Positions 14,281 to 27,659 are shown, counted from the first letter of the stretch. The stretch: DNA of 64,000 nucleotides from Vespula vulgaris (GCF_905475345.1 NC_066586.1:2207501-2271500), one strand, 5' to 3'. The notes: generated from the letters alone by a model not told the origin. Translations and numbers: made by a program.

Positions 14281-15664
14281 GCCGTTGACGACGGCGACTA
14301 ACGGAGGGAAGCTCTTACTTACTCGAGGCTACAGGTGGAATCTAAGAAGGGTACGCTTACTCGTTACATCGTGATCTTACTTAACTTTACGCCCGCTTTT
14401 TTTCCATTCCTTCCTCGTAATATACCTTCTTCCTATCTTGTCAAAGGTGTTTCCGATCCTTCTTCATTTTCTCTCCGTTGATCTTTAATCTCGAAAGGGT
14501 CTCGCATGAATTACCACGTCTATAACGGTACCTAGACTCGTATGATAGAGAGAGGGGGGGGGGTAGAGAGAGAGAGAGATAGAGAGAGAAAGAGAGTAAT
14601 AAAATTATTATAGAATTCGAAACGATCGACCTCGATCGATTACTTTTTAACCTTTTACGAGGAAATCGAAGAGACATTGAATTTTATTTTCTAAATTTAT
14701 ATTGACGACAGTTGGCGTAAATTAATCGGTAAAATGATTTTGCTATTGATTACGCTCGACGTGGTATGGTATTTAAATATTTCAAAATTTCCATATGTGA
14801 TAACATCGACGTTTGAAAATTTTATATATTTACTTGGCAAAGAAAGAAATACGATGCATTGGTTAAAAGGAATAATTTAAAAGAAATCAGTTTCTCTTGT
14901 TTTAGGAGAAGATATGATTCGTTGAAATGCATGTAGATAAGTATGTATATATAGGTATATAAAAGGTACGAATGTCTAATGTATCTATCTACGTGCTTGC
15001 ATGACTAAAATGGCGAACGGTCGAGCGAAGAAGAAAAAAATTTTGACGAGAAGAGAGGAACACGTCGAAAAAAGAAATGTCGGTGGAAATATTACTAGAG
15101 CTTTAGAAAATATACCGGAGATAGAAAAATCTTCGCTGGAACGATAAAGTGATGTAACGTAGTAATTGTGAGAAAGTTGTTAGGACGTAATTGTGCGCAT
15201 CGCGATTTACCGTCGACGAAGAAGGAAGAAACAATGTTGCGTTAGCGCCTATAAAAACGGTGTTGATGATGTTGAAGGAAGAAATAAAAGAAAAATGTAT
15301 GAGAGATATAGCTAATGATAAAAGTACGTAGGTACATATGTACTAACATACATACGTACCTACATATGTACGTGCAAGTTAAGCGTCGCGCTAGGGTGCT
15401 TTTACTTCTCAACTTCATTCGTAGGAAAATGAAACTAGCGAGAAAAAACAGGAAAACGTTGGTACAGACGTTATTCCGGTTAATTGAAATTTGCGACTAC
15501 GCGTTATTTTTATATTTGCGAACGTATCGCGAAAATGCCGATCGAAGTTTATTTTTCGGAGATGTGAAAAAATGCATTTTTCAGGAAAGTAATATCGCGC
15601 AAAGTTTCGCATAAAAATTGCGATAAACAGAAGTAGGTACGAATCAAGAGAATTCTACACATAC

Positions 15665-15670
<6 letters not shown>

Positions 15671-15710
<40 letters not shown>
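15671..15710. repeat. (AT)n microsatellite
   Basis: Twenty perfect AT units flanked by ATAC/GTAT variants. Confidence 0.95.
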
Positions 15711-15719
<9 letters not shown>

Positions 15720-16240
15720 CGTACGTATGTATGTAAATATTTTTTTCGACGACACGAGTGTATATGGACGAACCGGTCTTACGATTTCTCGATTCTAAAA
15801 TTTTATCAATATAATTAGTAATTATTAAAGTAGATAATTCGTGGTACATTATCGGTTCGTTCGCTTTCTCGATGCAAATGACTCTTAAACCGATCGCTAA
15901 TCTTCGTCTTAATCAAGTAATTAACGTTTGAAGTATCTCTGATTAGAGAATCAAGATGAATCCGCTCATGAATAAATTTCTTCTTTTCTCGGAATGCCTT
16001 GATTTTTGGTAACTTCTATGTAAATAGCTAGTTACAATCGATCGATCTGTCGGGAAATGCAAAATTTGAATTTCAATTTGAAGAAAGCATTCTTCCAAAA
16101 TCTTACGTATGAGAAGTATTGCGAGGCGAGAGGATGAGCATGGTGGTTGCTTTAAGGATCAGCCGATTAACACATCAACGACGTAATGCCGACTACCTTT
16201 TCGCGTCGACTGTATCGCTAATAAGACACAGGTAGTTAGT

Positions 16241-16454
16241 GCAGGAGAGAAAGAGAGAAAGAGAGAAGAGAGAGATGGGGAGAGAAAGAGAAAGAGAGAA
16301 AGAGAAAGAGAGATAGAGAGAAAGAGAGGGCTGAGAGGAGAACCGAAGAAGAGGAAGAGTAAAGGGGCGTCAGAAGGAAGAGGCTGAAAGATGCAGGAGC
16401 GGTGGTGGAAGACGAGGAGAAAGCGCGAGTGAACGAGCGAATGAACGCGCGCAC

Positions 16455-16513
<59 letters not shown>

Positions 16514-16550
16514 AGAGAAAGAGAGAGACGGAAAAAGAGAGATGGAAAGA
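16241..16550 (+). repeat. Long polypurine tract with (GA)n core
   Basis: Nearly all bases on the + strand are purines; pure (GA)n at 16456-16506. Confidence 0.85.
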
Positions 16551-16850
16551 GGCTGTTGTTGGTCCTGCTCGCTCCCGAGTGCTGCCGCAGCATCGTCGTA
16601 GGTAGTACGGGGACGAGGACCACCAGAGTTCCCGAGGTGAGTGCCGGGTACCCTGTAATCACGGTGCCGAGCCGCGAGCCGACAAACCAAACCAAAAGAG
16701 ATAAAGATAAACAGAGATTCGAGCCTACGACGAGCTCTCGACGATGGAGAGGAAGATGATGCAGGTACGAACGAACAGAAGAGGAATAAGGAGAGTGCAG
16801 GAAGGAGAAAAAGGAAGAGAGAAAGAGAGAGAGAGAGAGAAGGAGAAATG
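16241..16850. other. Polypurine block followed by GC-rich island with splice-donor motif
   Basis: About 300 bp of nearly uninterrupted purines (16241-16550), with pure (GA)n at 16456-16506, is followed by a GC-rich patch of about 140 bp. The patch contains CCCGAG|GTGAGT with the GT at 16637-16638. This could be a noncoding first exon on the + strand, for instance of a long upstream vein transcript, but no TSS evidence is visible. Confidence 0.3.
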
Positions 16851-17622
16851 ATGGTCCTCGTTAAGTATGACGTGCGATCGCATCCTTTCGTTACGTCGTT
16901 GGAATTTTCTCCCTCAACTCCGGCAACTAAGACTCCAACTACGACGATTTCAACGACGTAGACTTAGTTCCGACGACTTCCGCTTCCAATAATCGACTTT
17001 TCTCGATCGGTTCGTTCACGATCGATTCTTATTCGCTCCCTTTGATACGCATCGAACGGACGAGCAGTCGTTCGCGCGAGCGTACCCGGTTCCTCAGAGT
17101 GCACCCACCTTCCTCTTCTTCCCACCCCTATGTCTTTCAGAGTTTATGACCCTGGGCTCGTTTCACGGTGATTTATGCGAACCAAAGCGTCTGACTATGA
17201 ACGAAGACGTTATAGAGGGGTTCCTTTGAACGCTTCGCTGGTGACTTCGTCCGCTTAATAGCGTATTTTAGCGTTGTTCAGATTAAGACTGTCGACCTTT
17301 AGCGCGACTAGCTTAAAATCCTCTAAAAGCACAATACTGAAACTCTGCGAATAGATTGGGCGTGTCTCGTAATTAACCTTCGATCGAACCCCGCCGTTAT
17401 TGTTTTTAAACTCTTCCAAAGGATTCAACCACGTTTACCTGTAAGATAATCATTTACATATTTTATTCTTCGTTTATTCATTTTCAATTTGCTATGTAAT
17501 AAATGCTCGTAATATGATATGGAAATGAAAGTTTTTATAATGTTTATTATAATTTTTACGGGGTTTAAAAGAACCTCGAACGTTTTTCTGACAAGAGCCG
17601 GTATAATCCCGCCAAGCTTTTA

Positions 17623-17658
<36 letters not shown>

Positions 17659-18840
17659 CGATTTTCACGTTCTGTATTTTTTCCAAATATTTCACAGATC
17701 GATTATTTAAATACTTTAATTCTGATAGTCTGGGAAACGTAGAGATCAGGGGAAAATGTATAGGATAAGAAGAAATTTAAACACGTTTTATCGTAAAATT
17801 ATCGTACACATGCTGTTGTTAATTTTGTAAGATAAGAATATCGCTCGGATCGACTATATAATAAGAGTACATCGATCGTATCATAATTTGTACGATTTTT
17901 ATGATCCCTACGTGTATATGCCCATAAACGAGAGTTCTAGGGATGAACAGGATGATTCGCGTACGACCGATAAAAGCGATTCGAAGGAGTTTCGGAAGAA
18001 ATTCGAACGAGTTCGGGACCTGTTCGTCGTGGGGGCGTCTCTTTTCTTGGTTGGATGAGACCACCGTGATCGCGACAGGTGCGAGCAGCCACCGTGCTCG
18101 ATGTAGAGGCCAACACCATTACACCGTCGGCCCTTTCTCTCTCGGCCTCCTTTTTACTCCATCTTTCTCGGGCTCTCGCTGATCCGATGTCTCTATCGCG
18201 GACTCGATTAAGTGGGCTCGAGATCCTCGAGTTCCGTGGATGCGCGTGTCAACGACATCTTCGAATTTGCGATTGAATGAAGTCGTCGCCGTTCAACTCG
18301 AAGGCTAATAAAATCGGACGTTTATCATTCAGTAGATTTTAGTAAAGAAGTATTAAAATTATTACTCAGAAAAGAAGACTGAAAGTTCCTCAATATTCTA
18401 GAAATAACTGAAGTAATTACACGTATCTACCGTTAAAAGCCTAAAAAAAATTATTTTCCTAACGAACTCATCTGAAAATGAATGAACGATTATAATATCT
18501 CTTCGTTCAGTCGTAAGAACAAATAGAATTTCGTTGTATCATAAAATTGTCGGGCAAACGTAAAGATCGACCAAGATTAGTTTAAAATTGAACTGTCGAA
18601 ATTCTGACAAATTGGCTTTGAGAATTAAGATATGTAGGTAACATCGATACGATCGAACGAAATATGATCGGAATCAAGTTAGTTTATTTCGTTGAAAATT
18701 TGATAAAGATATTGATTGATAAAGTATTATTAAAAAAAAAAAAAGTCATTAATCGAAGAAAATCGAACGATGCGGAGTCGAATAAATAGGTCGTGTAAAG
18801 ATTTATTAAAAGATACAGGAAAGAAAAGGTGCTGCGGATC
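16851..18840. other. Unique noncoding DNA
   Basis: Mostly unique AT-rich sequence with a (GA)n tract at 17627-17658. A moderately GC-rich patch lies at 17985-18250. No gene, RNA or transposon recognised. Confidence 0.5.
17627..17658 (+). repeat. (GA)n microsatellite
   Basis: Sixteen uninterrupted units. Confidence 0.95.
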
Positions 18841-18860
18841 GAAACAACACGAAAGGATTC

Positions 18861-18905
18861 GAAACGAAACGAAACGAAACGAAACGAAACGAAATGAAAC
18901 GAAAC
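18861..18905 (+). repeat. (GAAAC)n pentanucleotide repeat
   Basis: Nine 5-bp units, the seventh being GAAAT. It directly precedes the GC-rich patch with hairpins. Confidence 0.95.
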
Positions 18906-18957
18906 GGCTGTCGCTCGTTTCGCATTGGCCCTCGGGCGAAACGCTTTTCGTCGTCGC

Positions 18958-19098
18958 CCCATGCCTTCGCATGGGTGGGCCTCACGAGGTAAGGTACGTA
19001 ACGAAGGCGCAGGTAGCTCTTAATATCTCCGTTACCACGGAGGACGCACGCAACGTGCTCGCTGAGATACCGCGAATTTATCGCTTCGAGAGAAGCGA
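18958..19098 (+). other. Two short perfect stem-loops in a GC-rich patch
   Basis: CCCATGC-CTTC-GCATGGG (18958-18975) and TCGCTTC-GAGA-GAAGCGA (19081-19098). Each has a 7-bp stem and 4-base loop, the second with a GNRA loop. A donor-like GAG|GTAAGG (GT at 18989) lies between them. A structured RNA element is possible but unproven. Confidence 0.3.
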
Positions 19099-19100
19099 AA

Positions 19101-19156
19101 TGGTGGTGGTGGTGGTGGTGATGGTGATGGTGGTGGTACTGATGGTGGTGGTGGTG
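19101..19156 (+). repeat. (TGG)n trinucleotide repeat
   Basis: About 18 units with ATGG/ACTG variants, followed by GTAG-like repeats to 19195. Confidence 0.9.
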
Positions 19157-19226
19157 AGCAAGTAGTAGGTAGGTGTAGGTAGAGTAGGTAGAAGGTAGCT
19201 ATAGTAGCAGAATCGAGTACTTCGTA

Positions 19227-19271
19227 TTGGTGGAAGAAGGGAAGAAGAAGGAAGAGAGAGAGAAAGGAAGA

Positions 19272-19302
<31 letters not shown>

Positions 19303-19330
19303 AAGAGAAAGAGAGAGAGAGAGAAGAGAG
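19227..19330 (+). repeat. GA/GAA polypurine tract
   Basis: Almost exclusively purines on the + strand; (GAAA)- and (GA)-type units intermix. Confidence 0.85.
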
Positions 19331-20303
19331 TAGCTCGTCGAGAGAGGACGACGACCGTGGATGGACGTCGCGTGGATGTCGTGCGAACCGAATCGTGCCG
19401 TTCATTTATTTTACATTCGGTACGATGCGTATGGGCATATAGTATCTCTCTCTTTCTCTCTCTCTCTCTGTTTCCTTTTTGTCTCTCTATCTACATATCT
19501 CTCTATCTTTCTTGTTCTCTCTATCTCTTTCTTCCTCGCTCGTTCTCAATCTTTCGCTTCTTCGATCGTTCAATCGTTCGACGTGCTCGTTTTACAGATG
19601 CACGCGTGCCTCTGTTTACATAATGATTTTTCTCTCCATCTTCCTTCTCGCAGCATTGCCTTGCCTTGACAGATGGCTTTGCGAAGCTTGAACCAACCTT
19701 CTCTTTTATCCGAACAATAAATGAATCGTGACATTCCAAGTTTTCTTCACGAACGATCGCGATCTAATCGTTTAATACGTGGCACACATACGTATGTACT
19801 TACTTATTTACTTACGTTTGTCTTTGGTATTTCATGTTTTCAACGTTACGCTTAAGAAATATCGTTCGAGAAATCATCGCTAGAGACAGAAAGAGAGAGA
19901 TAGAGAGAGAGAGAGAGAACAATCCGGTAGCTGAGGTCGGCTTCATGTAAGAAACGAAGGATGATGCAGACGGCAGCTGAACTGCATCGCGTGTCGCTGC
20001 ATGCGGGACGAAGCACGCGCCATATGCCCATGCATTGTTACGGACACCGCCCCCGCCGCCTCTCGCACGTCTCTCGCACGCTTAATCTCTCTTCTTCTTC
20101 TTCTTCTTCCTCTTCTTTTTCTTTTTCTTACTCCTACTCTTCGTCTTTCATGAGTAATAAACGAACGGGCCGATCAAGAGCAGATCTGTTCTCTCGCCGA
20201 TCACGCTATATAACTCGAGTACGTTTAATGTGAATCTTCCAAGATAGATCTCTATTCTTGACTTTTATTTCTTGAAAAACTTTACATAGATTTCTTTATA
20301 TTC

Positions 20304-20345
<42 letters not shown>
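20304..20345 (+). repeat. (CT)n microsatellite
   Basis: About 21 uninterrupted CT units. Confidence 0.95.
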
Positions 20346-20349
<4 letters not shown>

Positions 20350-21002
20350 CTTTCGAATTGAAGTTATTTTTTCGCATGAATTTTCTATCCATTTCTATGG
20401 TAACTTTTAAATCCGCCACATTTTCCTAAAAGTATTATAAATATTTTATTAAACGGAATAAGATTTCTCATTTATCTTCATTTAAGTCGAAAAAAATTCT
20501 TTGAAAAATTCATTAAGTTAGAAGTACTGAATTTACGTATAGAATAAGTGCAAGTACGTTGCATTCATCGGACCGAAAATAGTTGTAACGCTTTAGCGGA
20601 TCGTCACGACGATCCAAACTCCGAAACCCGATAAACGCGTCCATAGAGAATTTCTCGTGGATAAAAAAGGAATTTCGCGGTAGTTCGAAAATCATAGTCG
20701 ATCGAACGAGGCAACGGAAGCCACGAGCTTTTTCCTACTCTCGAGCCAGCATCGATTCGTTCGGCGTTAATGCGATTTCTTATCGTGGCGTTAACGCCAT
20801 TGGCCGACGCACGAACGACCGATTCGCAGCAGCGTTCTATCGAACAGTCCAATGCAATTCTCGATTTTTAATTCTCGATCGATCGGCATGCATTAGATAC
20901 GGCGACATCGATAAAAGTCAATTGAAAACGTCATACGAATTAATTTCAATCCGTAAATACTTTTATAACAAAATATATTCGTTATAAAATAACTACTTTC
21001 GT

Positions 21003-21114
21003 ATCAGCTTAAATACTTTTCAAAAATTATCGACGCATACATGAAAGACCATTGTTGTATTAGCTTAAATAATTTTCAAAAATTATCAAAGCATACATAA
21101 GAGACCATTGTTGT
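21003..21114 (+). repeat. Two-copy 56-bp tandem duplication
   Basis: Copies 21003-21058 and 21059-21114 align without gaps and differ at six positions (about 89% identity). The unit is unique, not simple-sequence, DNA. Confidence 0.95.
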
Positions 21115-21757
21115 TCCGAACGATAACTATCGTAATAAGGATGCAATGCTCTCGGGTATGCACGTATCAAAGGGACTACCAAAGGTAATTATCGTTTCCA
21201 TCCTACCAATTGCTTCCTACTGTCCTCACCTTTCCAATCCCATAGGATACAATGGTGCACGTTTGCACGTGTTAATTCCCTCGGGCAAATCGTACAACTT
21301 GGCTCTCTTCAAAAAACGAATTATTACCCATATACAAATCTACGAACGTAACTTTCGCAGAACAAAAGAAATTCCTTCGAATTGTAACGCAAATTATCTT
21401 GATGTCGTTGCATTCGGTCTATAATAAAAGGAAATATCGATTTACAAAAAGAGGAAAAAGTAAGAAGAGAAAAAAGCGAGAAAGGTCAGGAACATGACAA
21501 AACGGGTTGGAGTGAAAAAGTCCCAATCGATCCCATTAACGGAATCGAATCGTCCCACGCACGTCATCGTCGATCCTTCGATCGAACAGACGACTGGAAC
21601 GGTCTCTGTCAGTTTCTCTTGCAGGTGTCAGCAATTATCACCCTCAGTGAGTCGGGGGAGGGGAGAGGGAGAGAGAGAGGAGGGCGAATGGGTGGACATC
21701 CCTCTGGGGAAGTGAGAGCGTGAAAGCAAGTAGAGAGAAGGAAAGAGAGAGAATGAA

Positions 21758-21764
<7 letters not shown>

Positions 21765-21810
<46 letters not shown>
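21765..21810 (+). repeat. (GA)n microsatellite
   Basis: Pure GA core within a wider purine tract beginning near 21730. Confidence 0.95.
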
Positions 21811-21814
<4 letters not shown>

Positions 21815-21968
21815 GAGAATGCAGTGAACGCAGTCACGCACGTGCCACGCGGACGGTCATAATCGTCGAACGGCGTGTCCTCGGTGTAAATACGCCGACG
21901 TTTCGTGCGTTCCGAGCGTATATGCACTGAACGAGCGTGCGCCAGAAAAGAAGGGAGGGAGATAGGGG

Positions 21969-22009
<41 letters not shown>

Positions 22010-22164
22010 GTCGTGAAATCGAGAGGAATGCGGATTGGGCCGTTGTGCTCGGTGCTCTCAGCAGGTGCCTCGCAACGACGACGATTAGTCTCGCCTCTGT
22101 GTATCCTACCAGATCGGTAGCGCGAATCTTGGAATCTTGCGAGGACGATCCTACTCTTCCTTAA

Positions 22165-22196
<32 letters not shown>

Positions 22197-22888
22197 TTTT
22201 ATTTTTCTTTATTTTTCTTTATTTTTCTTTCTCTTTCTCTATTGATCTCTCTCTCTCTCTCTGTCTCTTCCCTCTCAAGGAGAATCTTACGACCGATACG
22301 ATTACCCGCTGAGCCGTGACCATTTTCTTTCTCTTCCTCTGTTCGACTCGCGTTCGATGCATTCGAAACAGATAACACTCCTTCGTGGCAACGACTTCCT
22401 GAACGCATGCGACGCGCTTCCTATTCCACGTATTTTCTCGCAACTAGCAAACGATAATAAACTCGTCCATCGGTATTGACTTTTCTTTATTTCTTTGTTT
22501 CTTCCTTTCTTTTTTGCTTCTGTTTCCTTTTCCTTGTATTTTTTCCTTTCTCCTCTTTTTGGACTTTTCTTTTCTTTTTCTCTTTCGTTTCTTTCCTTCT
22601 TGTTCCCTTTTCGTTTCTTGTTTTATTCTTTTCCTTTTAAAAGAAAGAAAAAGAAAAAAAAAAAGAAACAAGAGGAAAAAGGTCATTACGAGCGTGCTGG
22701 CAAGCGTATTCGTTCGCACATAGTAGGCGAAGAGAAGAAACACGCAGCAGCTACGAGGAAGATCGTATTCCATAGTTTATTCCTGCGAGCGTGCCGATCT
22801 ATTTTCGTTTAATGCAGACCGTAGTGCTGAATCGATCGTATAAAAGCATCGCGCATCGTACCACAGATTTTCTCGATATCGCTTGAAA

Positions 22889-22935
22889 AATATAGTAGTA
22901 ATACTAGTAGTAGTAGTAGTAATAGTAGTAGTAGA
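22889..22935 (+). repeat. (TAG)n trinucleotide repeat
   Basis: About 15 units with AAT/ACT interruptions. Confidence 0.9.
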
Positions 22936-23131
22936 TAAATGCTTTTCATCGTTCTAAATAATCGTAGATTTGCGAACAAACAAGAACAAGATGTATCGGG
23001 TCTCGTACGATAGTGTTTAGCTATCGTTCGAGAGTTCGAGAACTGACTGACTAATTGTGTTGGATCGAATTAGAGGCAAACAAACATCTGCGACAGGAGT
23101 AATCTTGCCAACGACGTCTCACCATCGTCAC

Positions 23132-23201
23132 AGTCGTCGTCGTCGTCGTCGTCGTTGTCGTCGTCTTCGTCGTCGTCGTCGTCGTCGTCGTCTTCGTCGT
23201 T
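23132..23201 (+). repeat. (GTC)n trinucleotide repeat
   Basis: About 23 units with TTC/GTT interruptions. Confidence 0.9.
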
Positions 23202-24376
23202 CTCGTTGTTGTTCGTCGGAGAAACTCACAGAACCGTATGAATCGTCGAAGAGAAGAGCTTGATTTTGTACCGGTAGGAGGAGTAGAGAAGAAGGATGCC
23301 AAACAGATTGTATGTATATATGTGAGCGAGTGCATGTGAGAAGGAGAGAGTTCCGAGGCACGCGTGAAATTGTAAATGTAACGTAATAGTCCGCCACCCA
23401 CCACGTGACAAATCACGGCGGCGTCGCGAAAAAACGCGAAACCGTCTCGGCATGGACCGACGGTACCACCGAACTCGTACCTTCTCTGCCTCTTCTGTTT
23501 CTGTCTTTTTCTTTTCTTTCTTTTTCGTTGTTTGTTTTTTTTTCTTGTTTCTTCTTTCCTTTTTTTTGTTTCTTTCTGTTTTGGTTCTTTTTTATTTTAT
23601 CCTCTCTTTTCTTTCTCTTCTCTTTCTCCCGAGAGAGAGAAAGAGAGAAAGAGAGAGAGAGAGAGAAAGCGAATTCGAGCCGGTCGACTAACAGCTTTGC
23701 CAGCACGATTTCTTTCTCGTAATGACGAGACCGGACCGCACAAAATAATGGAGAGAGTTTGATCACTTGTACCTTGAATGGGAAAAAGATCTAAAGTTGG
23801 ACATGTAAAATCTCTGATATTTGATATTTAAAATTATTTTTATCCGTATCGTTACGAACGTATTTTTTTTCTTTTCTTTTTTCTTTTTTCTTTGTCCTCT
23901 CTCGTTATTACATACGGACTACGCCATTTTGTATCTTATCGATCGCGTATTACCCACGAATCGACTTGTTTTTCTTTGCCTTTCTTTCTTTATTTTATTT
24001 TAATTTTTTTGATAGTAGATCACAAGAAAAAGTAGTGCAAATTAATGATGATAACGGAAAAGTATATTTGTATGTTTGAGTATTAATTGCAAATCCTCAT
24101 ATAATTAATGATAAAGAACGTTGAATTGGTCGAGTTCATTCGACGATAACGACTAACATAGATGACCGAGGTCGATGGTTATTATCGTTACGCATTCCTT
24201 GTAGTCAGAACATTTAAATCACGGGCGATAAAGTAAACAAATAAAAGTTTCACCAGCAAATCTGAAGCACGGAGGAAGCTCGTGGTTCGACGTGAAATCT
24301 CTTTGTTTGAATTTTGGTTTTGAGCTTGTTGTTGTATTTTCTTTTTTCTTTTTTCTCGCATTTTTCCTTCCTTTCT

Positions 24377-24467
24377 TTTTATTTGTATTTTTATTTTTAT
24401 ATTCTTGTATTCTTTTTATTGTATTTATTTTCTTTTATTTGTATTTTTATTTTTATATTCTTGTATT
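24377..24467 (+). repeat. 35-bp exact direct repeat, 56-bp period
   Basis: The T-rich segments 24377-24411 and 24433-24467 are identical. Confidence 0.9.
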
Positions 24468-24469
24468 GT

Positions 24470-27350
24470 TTGTATGAAATGACTCGCGTAGAAAACATGC
24501 ATGCAGTGCGTTCTATATCAAAGAGCTATGTTACAATATTTCTATTTTTTTTTTCTTTTTTTTTTCTATACAACTTTGATAACAATGCTAAAAAGAAATT
24601 TGTAGATAGGGACGTATTAATCGTTGTTAGATTCGTTCGCTTTTCCGTCTAAAAGCGTCGATTAGACGAACAAAAGAACGATCGTTGATATTAAACTAAT
24701 ACTAATTCACGAAGAACGTCAAACTTGGACGATACGCGGAGTTTATCAAAGAGGTAGATCGTACGTATGTACGACCATTGCTAATCACGCAAAGGATAAT
24801 AATGTTTAACGCCTGTGGCATCGTACCGTATTTGCGTACAACGAAGAAGAAAGAGAGAGGTAGGTGGAAAGAGAAAAGAGAGAGAGAGAGAGAAGGAGAG
24901 AGAGTAGTAAGGGAATGGTAAATCGATACGGAACTACCATTTATATATTACTTACACTACTTGCACGGCTAACTACTGACTGAGCCACTTCCGAGCTACG
25001 GAAAATCCATTAACACCAGACCACACCTTCCATATGCGGAAACTATGAACGAACGAACGAACGAACGATGAGATAGTATCGCTCGAATCATCGACTATCA
25101 TTACTGTCTAAAACTATAGATTTCTTGATGACACTAAGAACACGATTTAACTCGCAAAATGTATTATAAGTGATATAATTATAATAAATACGAACGGATT
25201 AATCGATCGATATTTCACGAATGTTGAAAAAGTTAATACAAAAGTGTTAATACGAAAATAGAAATATAAACGTTCATCGAAATGAATAATCGTAGATTTC
25301 ATGAAATATTTAGCTAAATGAAAAGATTATAGAATTCTTAGATATCGTTGATAAGAAATATCATTGATTTTTCTTCATCAAATCCGTCGATCCGAGAAAA
25401 GACGGATGCCAGAAAGTGGTGAGTATGACTAATGATTCGTGGATCCGCATGCGACCATTTATGATTTTTATCGTCTCCGTGACGGCACGTATGAATCATG
25501 TACGCCCGCTTGATGCCAAGAGATAAAAGCCGAGAGCGAGCCACTGACTCCGCGGTCAAACATCGTCATTCTCTTCGTACGTTTTATCGATCATTCTTCG
25601 AAAACGCTTATAACCGGCGCTACTCGAGAAATAGAAAATAGATAGATATGACATTCTTAGAGAGTTCGATAAGATTCTAAATTTATTTGCTTCGAAGTGA
25701 TTTTCAAATTAAATAAAATTTTTAATTATAGGTAAAATAAAAAAAAAAAGAACTAATGGCAAAAAGAAAAAATAGAATAGAAAAAAAATTAAAATTTAAA
25801 AAAAGAAATTAAAGATCGTCGAACGATCGAACGATTGAAAATTGTGAAAAATTTTGAACGTCAATTTTGACATTTAAATACTTCGACGTTGGTGTTTAAC
25901 GTTAACGTCGAATAAAAACGAATAAATTTCTTTCTTTTTTTGTTTTTATATCAAAAGGATATTTAAAGTTAATTTGACGTTAATAAATGAATTTTCCTCG
26001 TCATAGTTACGGTTCTTCTTTTGTGGTCTAAGTTAATCATAATTTTAGGAAATACGATACATATCACCGAGTTAAAATCATGATCGCAATTTGTAGAAGG
26101 TAGAAGGTTAGGTAGAGAGGCAGACAGGTATATTAGATTATCTCGAAAACCTTTGGTGGACAGAGAAAGTTCGTAGGATTAATATTGAGATACTGGCTTC
26201 GTCGTTCTCGGCAACGATTATTATTAAGTACCTCTTTATTAAAGGCGTTACGAGATGTATGCACGGAGAATGTTCCGAATCTTCTCAACTTCGTTCCTTT
26301 ACGCGTCGCACGTTTATTATGATTTATTATGTCGACGAACGAGAACGAGAGCGAACGACCCTTTCGGTGAAAGCATTGTATACATACGAATACCTTCCAC
26401 GGTTTCCCTCCAAAGGAACGATTTGCATGAAATTATTTAAACCTTTGTACGAATTTACATGTAAGCGTACGATGAGTATACCTTCTACTAATGGGAACAG
26501 AAAAAGGGGAGAGGACATGGAAGGTGATCGAATCTAGTCCTCCGATACAAACGTTATGTAAAGTGTAGCGGTCTTGCTTTTGGGATAAACGATTTCGAGA
26601 AATTTAATCGACTTTAGCAATCGATTCCTTCGAACAAAACGTGTTAATACTTTCAATCTAAAGCATTCACTTTCCAGCAAAGGAAATTGAAAAGAGAACA
26701 AAGGGAATAGCGTTTGTAGTATCACTTGTATTAATAATAAGAAAGGTATGTGAAATAAAATAGATGGGGAAAAGTTTTTCGTTTTCCTTTGTTCGTTCGC
26801 CATGTGTATGTATATATGTATGTAAATACGTACATAAGTATAGGAGAAGTAAAGATCCGGAGAAAGAGGAATCAACGCCAGTTTATTCGAGGTTTTCGAG
26901 AAGGGTCTTTGACGTAGGAAATACGAGATAGATTCAGAAGAATTTAGTCGAAGGAAAAATCAAAGAGATTGCTCGTGGAAGAGGGGAAGAAAATAGAGAA
27001 AGAGAAAGTAGACTCCTCGTCGTCAATCGTAGAAAGAAGAGAAGACGTGCATATGACTCAAGGGAACACCACCGGCTGGCCCTCCGTGCTACGGATTCGA
27101 CGATAGATACGTCGAGGTAAACGTTGCGAGGGCTCGACCTACGTGCCTTTTTCCGTCGAAGAAACTATTGGAAAATATTGGAGGGTGAGAGCTACCGCTG
27201 TCTCTCCCGCTGCTATATCCTTCGTTCGTATTTTGACAGATACTGCAGACGCGTGCCGGCAACTGGGAACCCTAATCTTGCCCTTCGAATTACAGTGATG
27301 GCCTGCTAAGAGCCAAAATGTTTCTGGGTCTAACGGCTAGCGTGGGGATA
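24470..27350. other. AT-rich noncoding DNA
   Basis: Sequence is largely unique and AT-rich, with a GA-rich tract at 24850-24905 and a short (GAAC)n run at 25049-25067. The moderately GC-rich patch 27060-27310 has no recognisable coding sequence. Confidence 0.5.
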
Positions 27351-27361
27351 ATGAGGTGTGA

Positions 27362-27402
27362 CGAAAGAAAGAAAGAAAGAAAAAGAAAGAAAGAAAGAAA
27401 AG

Positions 27403-27442
<40 letters not shown>

Positions 27443-27445
27443 AAG
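27362..27445 (+). repeat. (GAAA)n followed by (GA)n
   Basis: Compound purine microsatellite; a second (GA)n tract lies at 27628-27664. Confidence 0.95.
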
Positions 27446-27621
27446 ATAAACGAAAAGAGAGAGAGTGGGAATTTGGAAAGCGTCCTAGTCTATTTTCGAA
27501 GTTATATTCGTCTTTGAAACGTATATAGAAGAGTTTCTTTAAAATAAAAATCATAGGGAAATTTATAGGAGAACGTTTGAAAGCTCGTGGATGAAACGTG
27601 CGAGCGCGAAGAAAGAGGGAG

Positions 27622-27659
<38 letters not shown>

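Larger units (their letters stand above)
13976..16240. other. Noncoding DNA with GAC, AT and GA repeats
   Basis: Contains GA-rich 13911-14020, a (GAC)n run 14205-14280, a G9-10 run inside GA-rich sequence at 14550-14595, self-complementary GTACATATGTAC-type strings at 15320-15375, and (AT)n at 15671-15710. No gene recognised. Confidence 0.55.
19331..23050. other. Noncoding DNA with CT/GA repeats and a 56-bp duplication
   Basis: CT-rich tracts lie at 19444-19545 and 22165-22265, (CT)n at 20304-20345, GA-rich tracts at 19885-19918, 21730-21810 and 21967-22009, and (TAG)n at 22889-22935. No coding region recognised. Confidence 0.55.

Noticed and set aside
16159..16695. Minus-strand ORF rich in Leu/Ser
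   Set aside because: It is the translation of the complementary strand of a GA repeat.
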